Positions 22,134-32,486 of a DNA stretch of 64,000 nucleotides are shown here, piece by piece. Position numbers and translations under genes: made by a program. The stretch is taken from NCBI RefSeq assembly GCF_027595985.1, contig NC_073303.1, positions 378,254,034 through 378,318,033 of the forward strand, given 5' to 3'. Under the pieces are notes generated by a model. The model made no database searches and was not told the DNA's origin. It saw only the letters and a list, made by a program, of their open reading frames with translations. The first letter of the stretch is position 1. Each line of letters opens with the position of its first letter. The stretch comes from Sorex araneus. Taxonomy: Eukaryota; Chordata; Mammalia; Eulipotyphla; Soricidae.

Positions 22134-22756
22134 ATGTCATTTTATTATCAATTATACCTCAATAAAGCTCAAAAATACACTGAATTTTTAAGTGCAATGT
22201 TTATCAAAATTCAAATTGAATTTGTTAAATAAATTTAATAACAAAAATGTTGAAATGACATTAGTATACTGGAAATATATTCCTAGGTGTGAAATGACAC
22301 TTTAATTATTTTAGCATTTTATAGATACATGCACGTATATAAAAATATACAACTTGTTTTCAACCTGTCTACTCTAATTAGACTGAAGAGTGTCAGAGGA
22401 GAGAGCTCTGTGCTCACAGTGGAATATTTATATCAGTCATATACTCTTTGGATAATTATTCATTTGACTTTTGATGTAACTAATTAGGAAGAATTTTAAT
22501 CACATGAAACTTTTCATTATATTAGCAAACACAGGGTCCATTTGGGAATCCCCCTTTAAAGACAATTGTGTCTACACTATAAGTTGAATGCATGTTGAAT
22601 ATGGTAGAAAATATTATAGCAGTGCACTAATAGAAAAATATTGGTGGTATATATCAAATTTGCTATTCTCTTATTTCAAATGTGATTAATGTCTTAGAAA
22701 TCATTAATAAGAGAAATACTTCTTTTATTGAAGTATATTTAACACTGAGTTAATTT
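22134..22756. other. No recognised feature
   Basis: AT-rich sequence, nothing identified. Confidence 0.5.
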
Positions 22757-22759
22757 AGG

Positions 22760-22963
22760 GTAGCACTGTAGCACTGTCGTCCCATTGTTTATTGATTTGC
22801 TTAAGTGGGCACCAGTAATGTCTCCATTATGAGACTTGTTACTATTTTTTGGCATATCAAATAGGCCATGGGTAGCTTTCCAGGCTCTGCTGTGCAGGTG
22901 GGATACTCTCGGTAGCTTCTGGGTTCTCCGAGAGGGACAGAGGAGTCTGAGTCTGGGTCTGTA
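22760..22963 (-). mobile_element. RTE-tailed SINE, antisense, head truncated
   Basis: Tail (CACTGTCGTCCCATTG) at left, body with GGTAGCTTTCCAGGCTCTGC and the weak hairpin GGCATATCAAATAGGCC, and the beginning of the head region GAGAGGGACAGAGGAGTC. The rest of the tRNA head is missing, consistent with 5' truncation or later deletion. Confidence 0.88.
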
Positions 22964-23450
22964 ACTGTAGGATAACATTGGGTTTGTCCTTTCAGCCTTG
23001 CTGCAGGGAACTTTACCTTAGAGCAATGTCCTTTCTGTATGGACACAGGAAGACAGTTAATATTATGCTTTGTAACTTGGGAGCCGATTGACTCCAATAA
23101 TACTTACTCCTGAGCATCTGCTTTCTCAATTCAGTTGCCCTTAGTTCCTAGAACCCTAAAAGGGAAGGAATGGACGCAGGGCAAGCTGTGAGCTACCCTG
23201 ACATTGAAATGGGCCAGGCTAAAGTGCCACAATACTCAACTATAAGTTGACAGCATGGTCATAGACAAGTGTTGTCATGATCTAAGAGTAACGGCGAGAC
23301 TAGGACCCTGCTGGGGTTAGGAAGACTAACCTGGCCTGAGGACTGTGGTGTGGAATATATAGTGAATGTCCTCAGAAAGAACCAAACTTTAAGTTTGATA
23401 TAGCTCTTATTGTGTTCATACAGAATGACATTGCTAGAAATATTAGAAGT
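22964..23450. other. Unrecognised, possibly LTR-related
   Basis: Mixed-composition sequence with a dense, repeat-like texture (CTGACATTGAAATGGGCC, GGGGTTAGGAAGAC) but no family recognised. It continues beyond the RTE insertion at 23462-24153 and may belong with the LTR-like segment that follows. Confidence 0.3.
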
Positions 23451-23461
23451 AGATTTACTAC

Positions 23462-24153
23462 TAGTCCCTGATTTTCCATTTGCTCTAAATGGAACGAAAA
23501 TCTCCTCATGAATCAGCTATGTGTACCTGGGTCGAGAACTCAACATGAGGAATGACTTGGCACCAGAACTGCGGAGGATAAAGAGAGCAGCGTGGAACAC
23601 CTTCAAGAGCATCAAAGAAGTGGTTAAGAGGACAAAGAACCTCCAGCTCCGGGCACATCTTTTCAACTCCACTGTTCTTCCTGCACTAACATACACCTCA
23701 GAGACCTGGGCCCTACACAAACAGGACAAGGAAACCTTGGGTATCCCAAAGAAGAATCGAAAAAGCTCTGCTTGGAATATCACATTTCACTCAAGTGAGA
23801 GAAGGAATCCGGAGTTCTGACCTCCATCGACGATCAAGAATCAGGGATGCTGTCTCGTTTGCCAAGACTTCAAAAATCAGATGGGCCAGACACGTAATGT
23901 GATTCACAGATAACCGCTGGACTAGAGCAGTTACTGACTGGATTCCATGGGACGTGAAAAGACCTCATAGCCACCTACGAGCTGGCCAGACTTCTTCGTC
24001 AAATCCCTGAATGGTTTGAGGCTCTTCCTGTTTCTGGATAGAGCAGATACCATTGGGCTACACTAGTACATGACAGGGATGAATGGAGACCTTACTGGCG
24101 CCCACTTGAGCAAATCGAAGATCAACAGGATGACAAGTGATACAAGTGATACA
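23462..24153 (+). mobile_element. RTE-type LINE, 5'-truncated, with TSD
   Basis: Bounded by perfect AGATTTACTAC duplications at 23451-23461 and 24154-24164. Coding remnant in + frames: YVYLGRELNMRNDLAPEL, EVVKRTKNLQLRAHLFNST, VLPALTYTSETWALHKQD, then after frameshifts the RWARHV..TRAV..W and PF-rich C-terminus. The 3' tail is GCAAATCGAAGATCAACAGG-type followed by GTGATACAA repeats. There is no poly-A. It covers only the region downstream of the RT active site. Confidence 0.94.
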
Positions 24154-24164
24154 AGATTTACTAC

Positions 24165-24720
24165 AACTAATTAAGTGGATTACTAGCTGCGGAAAGAAGA
24201 AAGTAACACACCCTGGATAGGATCCCACCCTTAAGTGGATCTCCTAGTAATCTGGAATACTCTCCTTAGATGAGATTTTGTTAATCTCCTGGAGGAGTGG
24301 TCTTACCCCTCTTTGTTGATTTGTTAATGTTCAACCCACCTTTGTGTCACCACCCTATGTTATTGCTATATAAACTAAGAGAAGTAGGGGAGAAGACACA
24401 GAAGCAGAGCACAAGGCCAAAGAGAATCAGGGAGTCATCAGAGCCAGAAGCAAGGGGGAAGAAAGGACAAAGTGAGTCAGAAGTAAGAGTCAGAGTCAGA
24501 ATTGAGAGCAAGAAGGGCTCCAGAGAGAGATCAGAAAAAGAGAGATCAAAAGAGACCAGAGGAGAGATGACAGACAGAGAGAGGTCATAAGAGGCCAGAG
24601 GAGAGACTACAGAGACAGACTCAGAGACAGAGATACAGACAGAAGAGAGCACAGCGGCACATACAGAAGCAGAGCACAAGGAGGAGCCATCCAATCTGGT
24701 CCATACCGAATGCGAGTGGA
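24165..24720 (+). other. Candidate LTR-like segment with TATA box
   Basis: A TATATAAAC motif at about 24368 is followed by ~330 bp of strongly GA-rich sequence with internal repeats. ACAGAAGCAGAGCACAAGG occurs at about 24397 and again at about 24662, and CCAGAGGAGAGA occurs twice. The arrangement resembles an ERV LTR with purine-rich R/U5, but no TG..CA ends, primer-binding site or gag/pol were found, so this is a suggestion only. No gene is assigned to the 98-codon frame at 24297. Confidence 0.3.
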
Positions 24721-24722
24721 GG

Positions 24723-24791
<69 letters not shown>

Positions 24792-24792
24792 C
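24721..24792. repeat. (GA)n microsatellite
   Basis: About 70 bp of GA dinucleotides with one GAAA interruption near the end. Confidence 0.97.
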
Positions 24793-24859
24793 CACCCAAA
24801 GAGCCTGCGAACAACACACACATCACCCCCTACCGCATGCGCATTTGTATTTTTACAGT

Positions 24860-24909
24860 TCACGTGCAAGGCAAATTCCCTACTCACTGTGCTGTCACTC
24901 CAGCCCTAA
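24860..24909 (-). mobile_element. SINE tRNA-head fragment, antisense
   Basis: CACGTGCAAGGCAAATTCCC then TGTGCTGTCACTCCAGCCC is the 5' half of a shrew SINE head on the minus strand. Body and tail are absent, so the family cannot be told. Confidence 0.8.
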
Positions 24910-25168
24910 CTTAGGGTATACAACATAATTATTTAACATTTGTGTATATGGTAAAAATGATAATTACATTAAATCTAATTACCATTCTATGCATTATTCT
25001 ATCCCCTGATTAATTTTGTAAGTAGGAGTTTGTACCTCTGATACCTTCCACCCATTTTTTCCTACTCCTTAAACTATTTCTATAGTAAGAAATGTAAAAG
25101 ATTTTTTTAGATCTTCTATAGTTAGGGATGTTATGTCACATATATCAGGAAAGTTACTGTAACAGCTG
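24910..25168. other. No recognised feature
   Basis: AT-rich, nothing identified. Confidence 0.5.
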
Positions 25169-25352
25169 TAGGGACGGAGGACAGAATGGTGGCATAAAGA
25201 GTAGAGCCTGTGGACTGCACCCTGACGGCTCAGGCTTGAACCCCTGCACACAAGGTCCCCAAGGAAAACTAGGCAAGAAGCTTAGGTCCAGAACCAGGAG
25301 TAACTCCCGTTCTTTGCATCAATGGTTGTGGTCCCCAAACCAAATAAAAATC
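25169..25352 (+). mobile_element. Old SOR-type SINE
   Basis: Head GGGACGGAGGACAGAATGG, B-box-like GGCTTGAACCCC, body AAGGTCCCCAAGG and CCAGGAGTAACTCC, and end GTGGTCCCCAAACCAAATAA. Diverged member of the poly-A class. Confidence 0.65.
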
Positions 25353-26004
25353 TACAAGAGCTTTCCCTTGGCGTAAGAAATAGAGCAACTATTAAACTCC
25401 CTCTGGGAATTGTGCCTTTTATTCGGAGGACCCAAACCAGACGTGTTTGAATGCTCCACAAATGAGAATGAGCAGATAATCTGGAAAATATCTTTTGATT
25501 AACAGTAATTCATGCTGAACTTTTGTCTCCCTATATTCAAAGTAGGATGATACTGTCTTTTTTTCTCCTTCCTATTCCATTATGACCTGTTTATTGCTAT
25601 ATTATTTCTGAGAGATTAAATTTTCTTGTTTATTATCAGCTTATCACAGCCTTGGTTAGTAGGATTAAATAAAAATTGCGTTTTCTTATTCCCTTTGTAA
25701 AGAACTCAGTATTAGTAGATTATATGGCAACTGATGGACAACTTGTGACATTGGGATGGATTTTACTATATCCTGGAGTATATTGCACAGTCATATAGAG
25801 CATTTACTGTAATAGTATTAACTTTGTTTACTTTATGTTTTGTATCTTACTTTCAATTTCTTGATTATTTTTCAAGAAAAGATTTCGATTATTAAAGAAA
25901 AGTATGACTTCACTATTTGAAAAAATCCAAGATATGATTTTGATGATTTTATGAAAATACCCTTTCTTTGTGTTTGATAATTTAATAAATATACAAAATG
26001 TGCT
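25353..26004. other. No recognised feature
   Basis: AT-rich, nothing identified. Confidence 0.5.
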
Positions 26005-26014
26005 TTGTGTTTAA

Positions 26015-26675
26015 TCATCATCATCACCTTGATCGTCAAATTTTGGGGGCAGTCTCAGTAATGTCTCCATTCGTCCTAGCCCTGAGATTTTGGAAGCCTC
26101 TCTTTACTCGTCCTTCCCAACGGTGCCACGTTGGAGGCTCTTCCAGGGTCAGGTGAATGAGATCCATCATCGTTACTATTTTTGGCATATGAATACGCCA
26201 TGGGGAGTTTGCCAGGCTCTCCCATGAGGGCAAAAAACTCTCGGTAGCTTGCCAGGTTCTCCCAGAGAGAGAACTAGGCAATAAGATGTCATGTGGCCTC
26301 GAACTTCCAGAAACTTGATTCTATAGTCTCTGGATGCTGGCCATTGGTGGGATTATTGGGCGCCAGGGGCAGTCCCTGGGTGCGACCACCTAGCTACTGG
26401 AAAATGGGAAATCTGGGTGGAAGAGGCCCAGTCCTGATCCGAGCAGGTTTGGAGGTCTCAGCCCTAGGTCCCACATACTTGGGTTCCTCTGCCAGTTCCT
26501 TCATGCGTGAGGCTTGTCTGAATGTGTGGAGAAGGGCCTTGAGCATGGCTGTGGCTAGATTCTGGAGGTCTTTGGCCATGGGAGCTCTGCTTGGAGAGGG
26601 GAGGGAAACTGAAGCCCGTCCCCTGTGAGGGGCCCCGGAGAAGGCAGCCAGCAAGGGGGCAAGAGACTCTCTGTC
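26015..26675 (-). mobile_element. Headless RTE-derived element with (GAT)n tail, 661 bp
   Basis: Bounded by perfect TTGTGTTTAA at 26005-26014 and 26676-26685. Read on the minus strand it has three parts. First is a ~390-bp 5' region unlike the tRNA head. Next is a segment matching the RTE 5' region: GGCAAGCTACCGAGAG, the hairpin GGCGTATTCATATGCC, and peptide-level SHSPDPGRASN and TSKERLPKSQG against SPVTKRAPN and MSKERLKISRG in the LINE. After a junction near CTAGG comes the RTE 3' tail (GAATGGAGACATTACTGAGA, then a GATGAT end). One minus frame stays nearly open for about 180 codons with three stops. Two of these stops recur in the copy at 55 kb, so it is probably non-coding. Confidence 0.88.
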
Positions 26676-26685
26676 TTGTGTTTAA

Positions 26686-27152
26686 CAGAAAGAATTTAAT
26701 AATATTTAATAACAGAAAGTATTTAAAATATAGCAAACTATTTTTAGAATACTTGTTAAATGCTAGCATTAACTTGACTACGGAATAGTATTGTTGCATT
26801 TGTTACCCTCATTTCTATTCTCTAACACGCTGAATATTTGCTTCAGTGAACAGATAGTCACATGCAATATTTCAGAGAACAAATTCACCATCAGTTTTCC
26901 AAAGAGCTAAAATTTCACTTTGTCCAGCCTACCTCTCTTGGGGATGTGTCTAGCAGGGATCTTATCAGATAATAGCAGGGAAGAGGTAACTCACTATGGG
27001 ATTGTTGGTTCAGATGTCCAGAATTCAGAAACACAGTTGGATCTGGAGATGCACCAAACCCATAGAATGAGTCAGGATTTTTAATACCCAATACAATGTC
27101 AGCCATACAATAGAAAGGAAGAATCTATGAGTGGTAAATAGATTATTTCATA
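26686..27152. other. No recognised feature
   Basis: AT-rich, nothing identified. Confidence 0.5.
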
Positions 27153-27153
27153 A

Positions 27154-27367
27154 ATAGTGCAGCAAGTAGGCATTCACCTTGCATGCGGCCGACCCAGATT
27201 CGATTCCTCCGCCCCTCTCAGAGAGCTTGGCAAGCTACCAAGTATCTCGCCCGCAAGGCAGAGCCTGGCATATTCGATATGCCAAAAACAATAACAAGTC
27301 TCACAATGGAGACATTATTGGTGCCCGCTCGAGCAAATCGATGAGCAATGGGATGACAGTGACAGTG
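27154..27367 (+). mobile_element. RTE-tailed SINE, slightly 5'-truncated and internally deleted
   Basis: Starts inside the head (AGTGCAGCAAGTAGGC), B box GATTCGATTCC. The second AAGCTACCCGTG unit is missing, so GAGCCTGGCATATTCGATAT joins directly. The tail AAATCGATGAGCAATGGGAT with CAGTGACAGTG is intact. The perfect hairpin GGCATATTCGATATGCC is preserved. Confidence 0.92.
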
Positions 27368-28779
27368 AAATTATGCACAGAAAATTCAGAATAGCATATA
27401 ATGAATGCATTAAGCAAACAACCTCATGTTAAATTCCCACTTTGTATGAGCCTTGCCTCCCCCTGCTCTGTGGGCTCTGGGGAAAATCAGTGAGCTCGGC
27501 ACGAAGGAGTTTTTGTTCTCCTGAAACACACCATTTCAGGGCTCGGTTGGCTGGGAACTCTGGTCTCCTCATCCATCTTCTCCCACAATCACTGGTTTTA
27601 ATCTAGAGTAAAAAGCTGGAGACAACTTTGATTCAATGATTGTACTTGACTGATTCACACTGGCCTTTTTATTTCTATTTTTAACTCTAAACCTTCTAAT
27701 CAGGCAGCACTCATCTAACGACTGGAGAATGTATCTGCACCAAAGAGAAGAAAATTCCGATCTTTGGCACAGACCCTTTTCCCTGTAGTGGGTCCAGCAG
27801 GTAATTTATAAGAAGGAGAAAAACGAATGTTCCATCAGTTGCAGACGTAAGAGTATGTGTTTGGCTGGAGCGCCATAGCCTCATTATTCGTAAGCTTGGT
27901 CTTGTCTCCCCCGATTGTACTTTGATTGTATATCCACCACAAGCACAAATTATCATCATTATTTTTCCAATGAGATTGGGTTAAAACCTGGAGAAAATGT
28001 ACTTCCAATATAAAGGGTATTGGTAATGTGGCTCTTTGATACAAATTAGAGCGGTTATGTTTATTTACTAACTCTTGAGGTTAAGTGTTTAATTGTTGGT
28101 AATTATGCCATAATTATAATTCAATCAGTTTACTCAACAATGTCACCTTAATCTTGAACCTCACAAATTCTAATATGTAGCTTAGTGAATCATGAAAAAT
28201 ATTTTTTATCTTAGAGATCATTATACAAAGAAGAAATTGGCACCAAGAGATAGTGATATTTAAGAGTATAAAAAGAACAATTTTAATATAATGACTAATC
28301 TAACTTAGGTCAAAATTCATTTCTATTGTGAATCACAAAGGTTGTGAGTAAATATTTAAGCGTTGGTTTGCGGGGGGGGGGCGGTTTCTGGTACAGTATT
28401 CACTTGGAGCACTTGAGTAAATGAGAGGGAAGGAAAATGAAATGGAAAACTACTTGATTGTCAATAAATTCAGTTATAACTTGGGGTCAACACAGACAAA
28501 ACTAATCTTCCCAATGTTCTCTATTTTTAAAAAGATGAATTTCTTCAATGTCACTTACATTCGCCTTAATATTTTCTTTTCATTAATCCTCATCTAGAAG
28601 AACAAAATTCTCTTGCAAAAGTTTGTCAACTCAATCCTTAAGATTAATGGATGAGGGAGAGCTCAGAAAATGAAGAGGTCAAGAATATTTATCTAATGCC
28701 TAGTTCTTAAAAACACGTAGCCTGGAAACCTATTTCTGCCAAGGGCACACAGACAGAGAGCATCCCTCTTACCCTAACA
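27368..28779. other. No recognised feature
   Basis: Mostly AT-rich. A G-run of 11 lies at about 28371-28381. No gene or repeat family recognised. Confidence 0.5.
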
Positions 28780-30430
28780 GGAAGTTATCCTCATTCGCCT
28801 TGATCCAACAAGAAAGCTGAGGTTTCAGAGGCACCGGGTCCCTGAGCTCCGTGACCAGAAACTCTAGGTGGGCAGAACAGGGAGAGGCGCCCTCTGGGTG
28901 GGGGTGGAAGCGGCAGTCACTCACCTATGGAAGGACTGGCCTAACTGGGTGGGGGGAGTGTGAGCCTTGAGCCTGAGAACCACACAGGGAACAGCCCCTT
29001 CCGCTCAGATTCCCGCTTAGGAGCAGGCCCTGGCGGGGGGCAGAGCTGGCCTGAACGGGTCTGGGTGCTGGAAGTCAGGAAAGTCGGAGTGACCGTGTCA
29101 CGCCTTGATCCTGAGCCGTCCACTCCAGCTCTGGCACCCTGACCTTGTCTCCTCTGCAGAGGAGAGGTCACAGGGAAGCTGAGTTCACCTGGGGGAGAGC
29201 TCCACACCTGCAGAAGTGCCAGGGTGAGGCCCCTGCTGGGCGGGCTCCATGCCGGGCAGTCAGTCACCGCGTCCAGATAGAGGCCAGCATCTCCAGGGGA
29301 GGGAGCAAGGGGGGCTGGGAGAGCTCCGAGAGAGACAGCCTTGGAAATAAGAGGAGCACTGCCTGCAGAGGTGTCCCCGGGACCCCGCTGCCAGGTAGGC
29401 GTTGCTCCAAGCTGCAGGCATCACAGAAACTCTGGGAAAAGATGCCAGGACAGCACAGGAAGCTCCCCACCCTCGGAGGACCTGGACAGTCCAGCCAGAG
29501 GACCAAGATCCCAAGGCAGAGAGGCAGCAGATGGAGACCCTCAGTCAGGAGGAGCAGGACCATGGCCCAGCCTGACCCTTGGCTCGGCTTCTGGGTTTCT
29601 TCTTTGCTGCTGTTCAAATCTCAGTCAGAAAGGCTGCGGCCTACCCACCCCAAAGGCAGGAGAAACAAAACAGCGGAGGCCGGAAAGACCCAGAGTTTGA
29701 AAGAACCCGGTACAAATGAACATGGTTAATATATTAAATGATACACTGAATCAACGGAAGATGTGTGGGACCTGGAATGGAGAGCTTCCGCAGAGAAGTA
29801 GACATCATAAAATATTCAGAAAGCCCTTTGATTTATTTATCAGTAGGTGTGCGCAGCTGAGTGGTGAATCATCAGACTTCCAGCTAAATCAAGAAAAGTG
29901 CCCACAAAGTCCCGACAGCCCGAGAAACAGAAGAACACTGAGATTAGAGAAACCCGGAGTGGTGGGAGAGGGCCAGAAGGCCTGACACGGAGGCCAGTTT
30001 CGGTCCCCACACAAGGTGAGAAGAGAGAAGGGTCGGGAGGTAAAGATAATGGCTGCTGACAGATTTCAAATATCATGAAAATCGCCAGCTGCAAATCCAA
30101 AGGCAGCTCAAGTACGTGCTGAGGTTGGATAAGCCTCAGTCGAATAAATAACAGTGAAGAGCTGAAGATTTTTGAATGATCCTTTAGAAATCATAAAGGC
30201 AAGGGCATCACCTTCTCAGAGGTGCAAAGCTGGGTTTGCAGGGGCCAGACAACAGAATGGTCTGACAGAGACAAGGGCCTGGAAGCTCCAAGGCAGAGGA
30301 CGAGAGCGAGGCCACACGGGCAGAGGAAGGAAGGAAGACTAAGTGTCTAAACCCCACATTTCCTGTTCAGTGGAATTCTCTGCAGCAGGGACCCAAGACA
30401 CTATTAAAGGAGTGCGTCAGTCTACCTGTT
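28780..30430. other. GC-rich block, unrecognised
   Basis: This block is clearly richer in G and C than its surroundings, especially 28850-29700, and is free of the shrew SINEs. It contains an open stretch of 194 codons on + (29145-29729) and 117 codons on - (29264-29617), neither resembling a protein I know. TTGTCTCCTCTGCAG at 29144-29158 followed by CCAGGTAGGC at about 29391 has the form of an acceptor and donor around a ~235-bp exon. From 29590 to 30430 the sequence reads like a decayed transposon or retrocopy but no family is identified. It could be a diverged L1 5' region, a non-coding exon or unique DNA. Confidence 0.35.
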
Positions 30431-30753
30431 ACCAAAACTAGAAAGGCAATAAAGAGAACAGTTCGGAGAGAGAAAAGATATTGTAGCCAAAATGGTTGAT
30501 TTCAGGAACTACATGAACCATCAATAAACCTGTAGCAACGTGACCAAAAAAATAAAAATAGAAAAGATAAATACAACATATATTATAAATGAAATAGGAT
30601 ATATAACAAAGAAATAATCTAGCAAGTAAAATGATAATAAATACTATTACACATAATACTAAAAAATTGACAAATTTCTTGCAAATTTGTTCATACTGTG
30701 ACACTCCGTCAACTTAAATCATTTGAACACTCCTATAACAATAAAATAAAATT
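30431..30753. other. No recognised feature
   Basis: AT-rich, nothing identified. Confidence 0.5.
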
Positions 30754-30999
30754 TCACTGTCACTGTCACTGTCATCCATCCCGTTGCTCATCGATTTGCT
30801 CTAGTGGGCACCAGTAATGTCTCCATCGTGAGACTTGTTGTTACTATTTTTGGCATATCAATTATGCCACAGGTAGCTTGCCAGGCTCTGCTGTGTGGGC
30901 GAGATACTCTCAGTAGCTTGCCGAGTTCTCCAAGAGGGGCGGAGCAATTGAACCCAGGTTGGCCACGTGCAAGGCAAACACCCTACACTGTGCTATTAT
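30754..30999 (-). mobile_element. RTE-tailed SINE, antisense
   Basis: Complete on the minus strand. Terminal repeat TCACTGTCACTGTCACTGTC on the + strand is three GTGACA units, the longest in the window, then CCCGTTGCTCATCGATTTGC, hairpin GGCATATCAATTATGCC and head ACACCCTACACTGTGCTATT. AT-rich flanks (AATAAAATTT, TTAAAATTTT) may be a degraded TSD. Confidence 0.94.
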
Positions 31000-31442
31000 T
31001 AAAATTTTCTTAAAATTGTTGTTCAGGATCAAATAGTTTCACTGGGAATTCTACTAAATATATAAATAAGAATTAACATCATGCAACTCTAAACTTTGTT
31101 TTATTTATCCTTATTTTCTTTTTAACTTGAGTCAATACTTTTTAACAACTCTAATTTTATTTCAGCTTACCAAAATTTTTCAGGATCTTTTGAAAATTGT
31201 TAAAATCCCAATCATTATAATGCTTTTATAGAGTTCTAAGAAATATACTTCATCTTAAGAAATTACTGTATTCTTGGAAAAGTTTGTATTTATGGAAACA
31301 ATACTAACAAGTCTTCAAATAATAACTAAAGTGATTATGGGCAATGTGTTGATGCAAAAGCCAACTTCAGAATCTGATTTCTACACCAAGAGGTGATTGC
31401 TTAGCTAACTATAACTACAAGGCTGTATTCTTTTATTCCCAT
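31000..31442. other. No recognised feature
   Basis: AT-rich, nothing identified. Confidence 0.5.
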
Positions 31443-31453
31443 ATGATAATATA

Positions 31454-31500
<47 letters not shown>

Positions 31501-31813
31501 CACTGATCATCAAATTTCTCGAGCGGTCTCAGTAACCTCTCCATTCGTCCTAGCCCTGAGATTTTAGCAGCCTCTCTTTACTCGTCGTTCCCAACAATGC
31601 CACATTGGAGGCTCTTTCAGGGTCAGGGGAATGAGACCCATCATTGTTACTGGTTTTGGCATATGAGTAAGCCATGGGGAGTTTGCGAGGCTCTCCCATG
31701 AGGACAGGAAACTCTCGGTAGCTTGCCAGGTTCTCCCTGAGGGAGAAGTAGGCTATAAGATGTCGCTTCCGGGAGCTTGGTTTTAAGTCTCTGGATGTAA
31801 TATAATGCATTTT
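31454..31813 (-). mobile_element. Headless RTE-derived element with (GAT)n tail, 5'-truncated
   Basis: Lies between perfect ATGATAATATA at 31443-31453 and 31814-31824. The terminal repeat is about 14 GAT units on the minus strand (CAT on +, 31454-31498). Upstream comes the RTE 3' tail, then the RTE 5'-region segment. One minus frame is open for 86 codons (31550-31810) and includes ENLASYREFPVLMGEP, SHSPDPERASN and TSKERLLKSQG, the last two matching the LINE ORF start. Because the copy is truncated and ends at a stop just before the tail, it is unlikely to encode a product. Confidence 0.88.
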
Positions 31814-31824
31814 ATGATAATATA

Positions 31825-31998
31825 AAATATATTATCATGTTATTTTTTATGATAATACACATACTGTGCTAATATTTGTCCATTTAAATACCTGCAATGT
31901 CTTCCATTCAAATTACTTTAATGCAGCATGAGCTGAAGCATTAAAGAGCATTTAACAACTTATAAAACACATTATTTTGATTCACTCTATGTAGCAAA
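31825..31998. other. No recognised feature
   Basis: AT-rich, nothing identified. Confidence 0.5.
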
Positions 31999-31999
31999 A

Positions 32000-32160
32000 T
32001 TTTGGTTTTTTTCTATGTAATCAGAAATTCCCACAATGCTGGGTCATACAGAAACTCAATTTTTAGCTTTTTGAGGAATAACCATGTTCTTTTCTAAGAA
32101 GACTGAACCAGTGGGCATTCCCACCAACAATGAATGAGAGTCCTTTTTCCCCACATGGTG
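32000..32160 (-). mobile_element. L1 ORF2-region fragment, antisense
   Basis: TTTTGAGGAATAACCATG, then GGCATTCCCACCAACAATGA and CCTTTTTCCCCACATGG are the reverse complement of the same L1 ORF2 stretch seen at 10000-10110. Short and diverged. Confidence 0.65.
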
Positions 32161-32165
32161 ATTCA

Positions 32166-32227
32166 ATATATATATACACATATACATGTATATGTGTATG
32201 TGTGTATGTATATATATGTATATATGT
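32166..32227. repeat. (TA)n/(TG)n microsatellite
   Basis: Alternating ATATAT, TGTATG and CACATA units, partly self-complementary. It directly follows an L1 fragment. Confidence 0.9.
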
Positions 32228-32434
32228 TAGTTTTAAAATTTTATGTGTCAATGTGATTTCATTAAAGCAGAAATTCTCAGAGTGCCAGTTTTGAAGCTCT
32301 TACTTTGACTTAAAAAAATTAAACTGATGCATTTAGTCCAGGTTATAATATGAAAAGTCCTAAATTTATTTATTGTACCAGTAAGTGTTAGTTTCATGTT
32401 GTGAACTTTCCAACATAGTTTACATTTTACCAGC

Positions 32435-32486
32435 ATTTATCAGTACATATTTATCAGTATGATATTTATCAGTACATATTTATCAG
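32435..32486. repeat. 29-bp tandem duplication
   Basis: The phrase ATTTATCAGTACATATTTAT starts at 32435 and again at 32464, about 1.8 copies of a 29-bp AT-rich unit. Confidence 0.85.

Noticed and set aside
24165..24720. Endogenous retrovirus with gag/pol
   Set aside because: Only a TATA box and GA-rich tract are seen. No protease, RT or integrase motifs and no defined LTR ends.
31454..31813. Small protein gene (86 codons, minus)
   Set aside because: It corresponds to the start of the RTE ORF inside a truncated non-autonomous element and stops at the tail junction.
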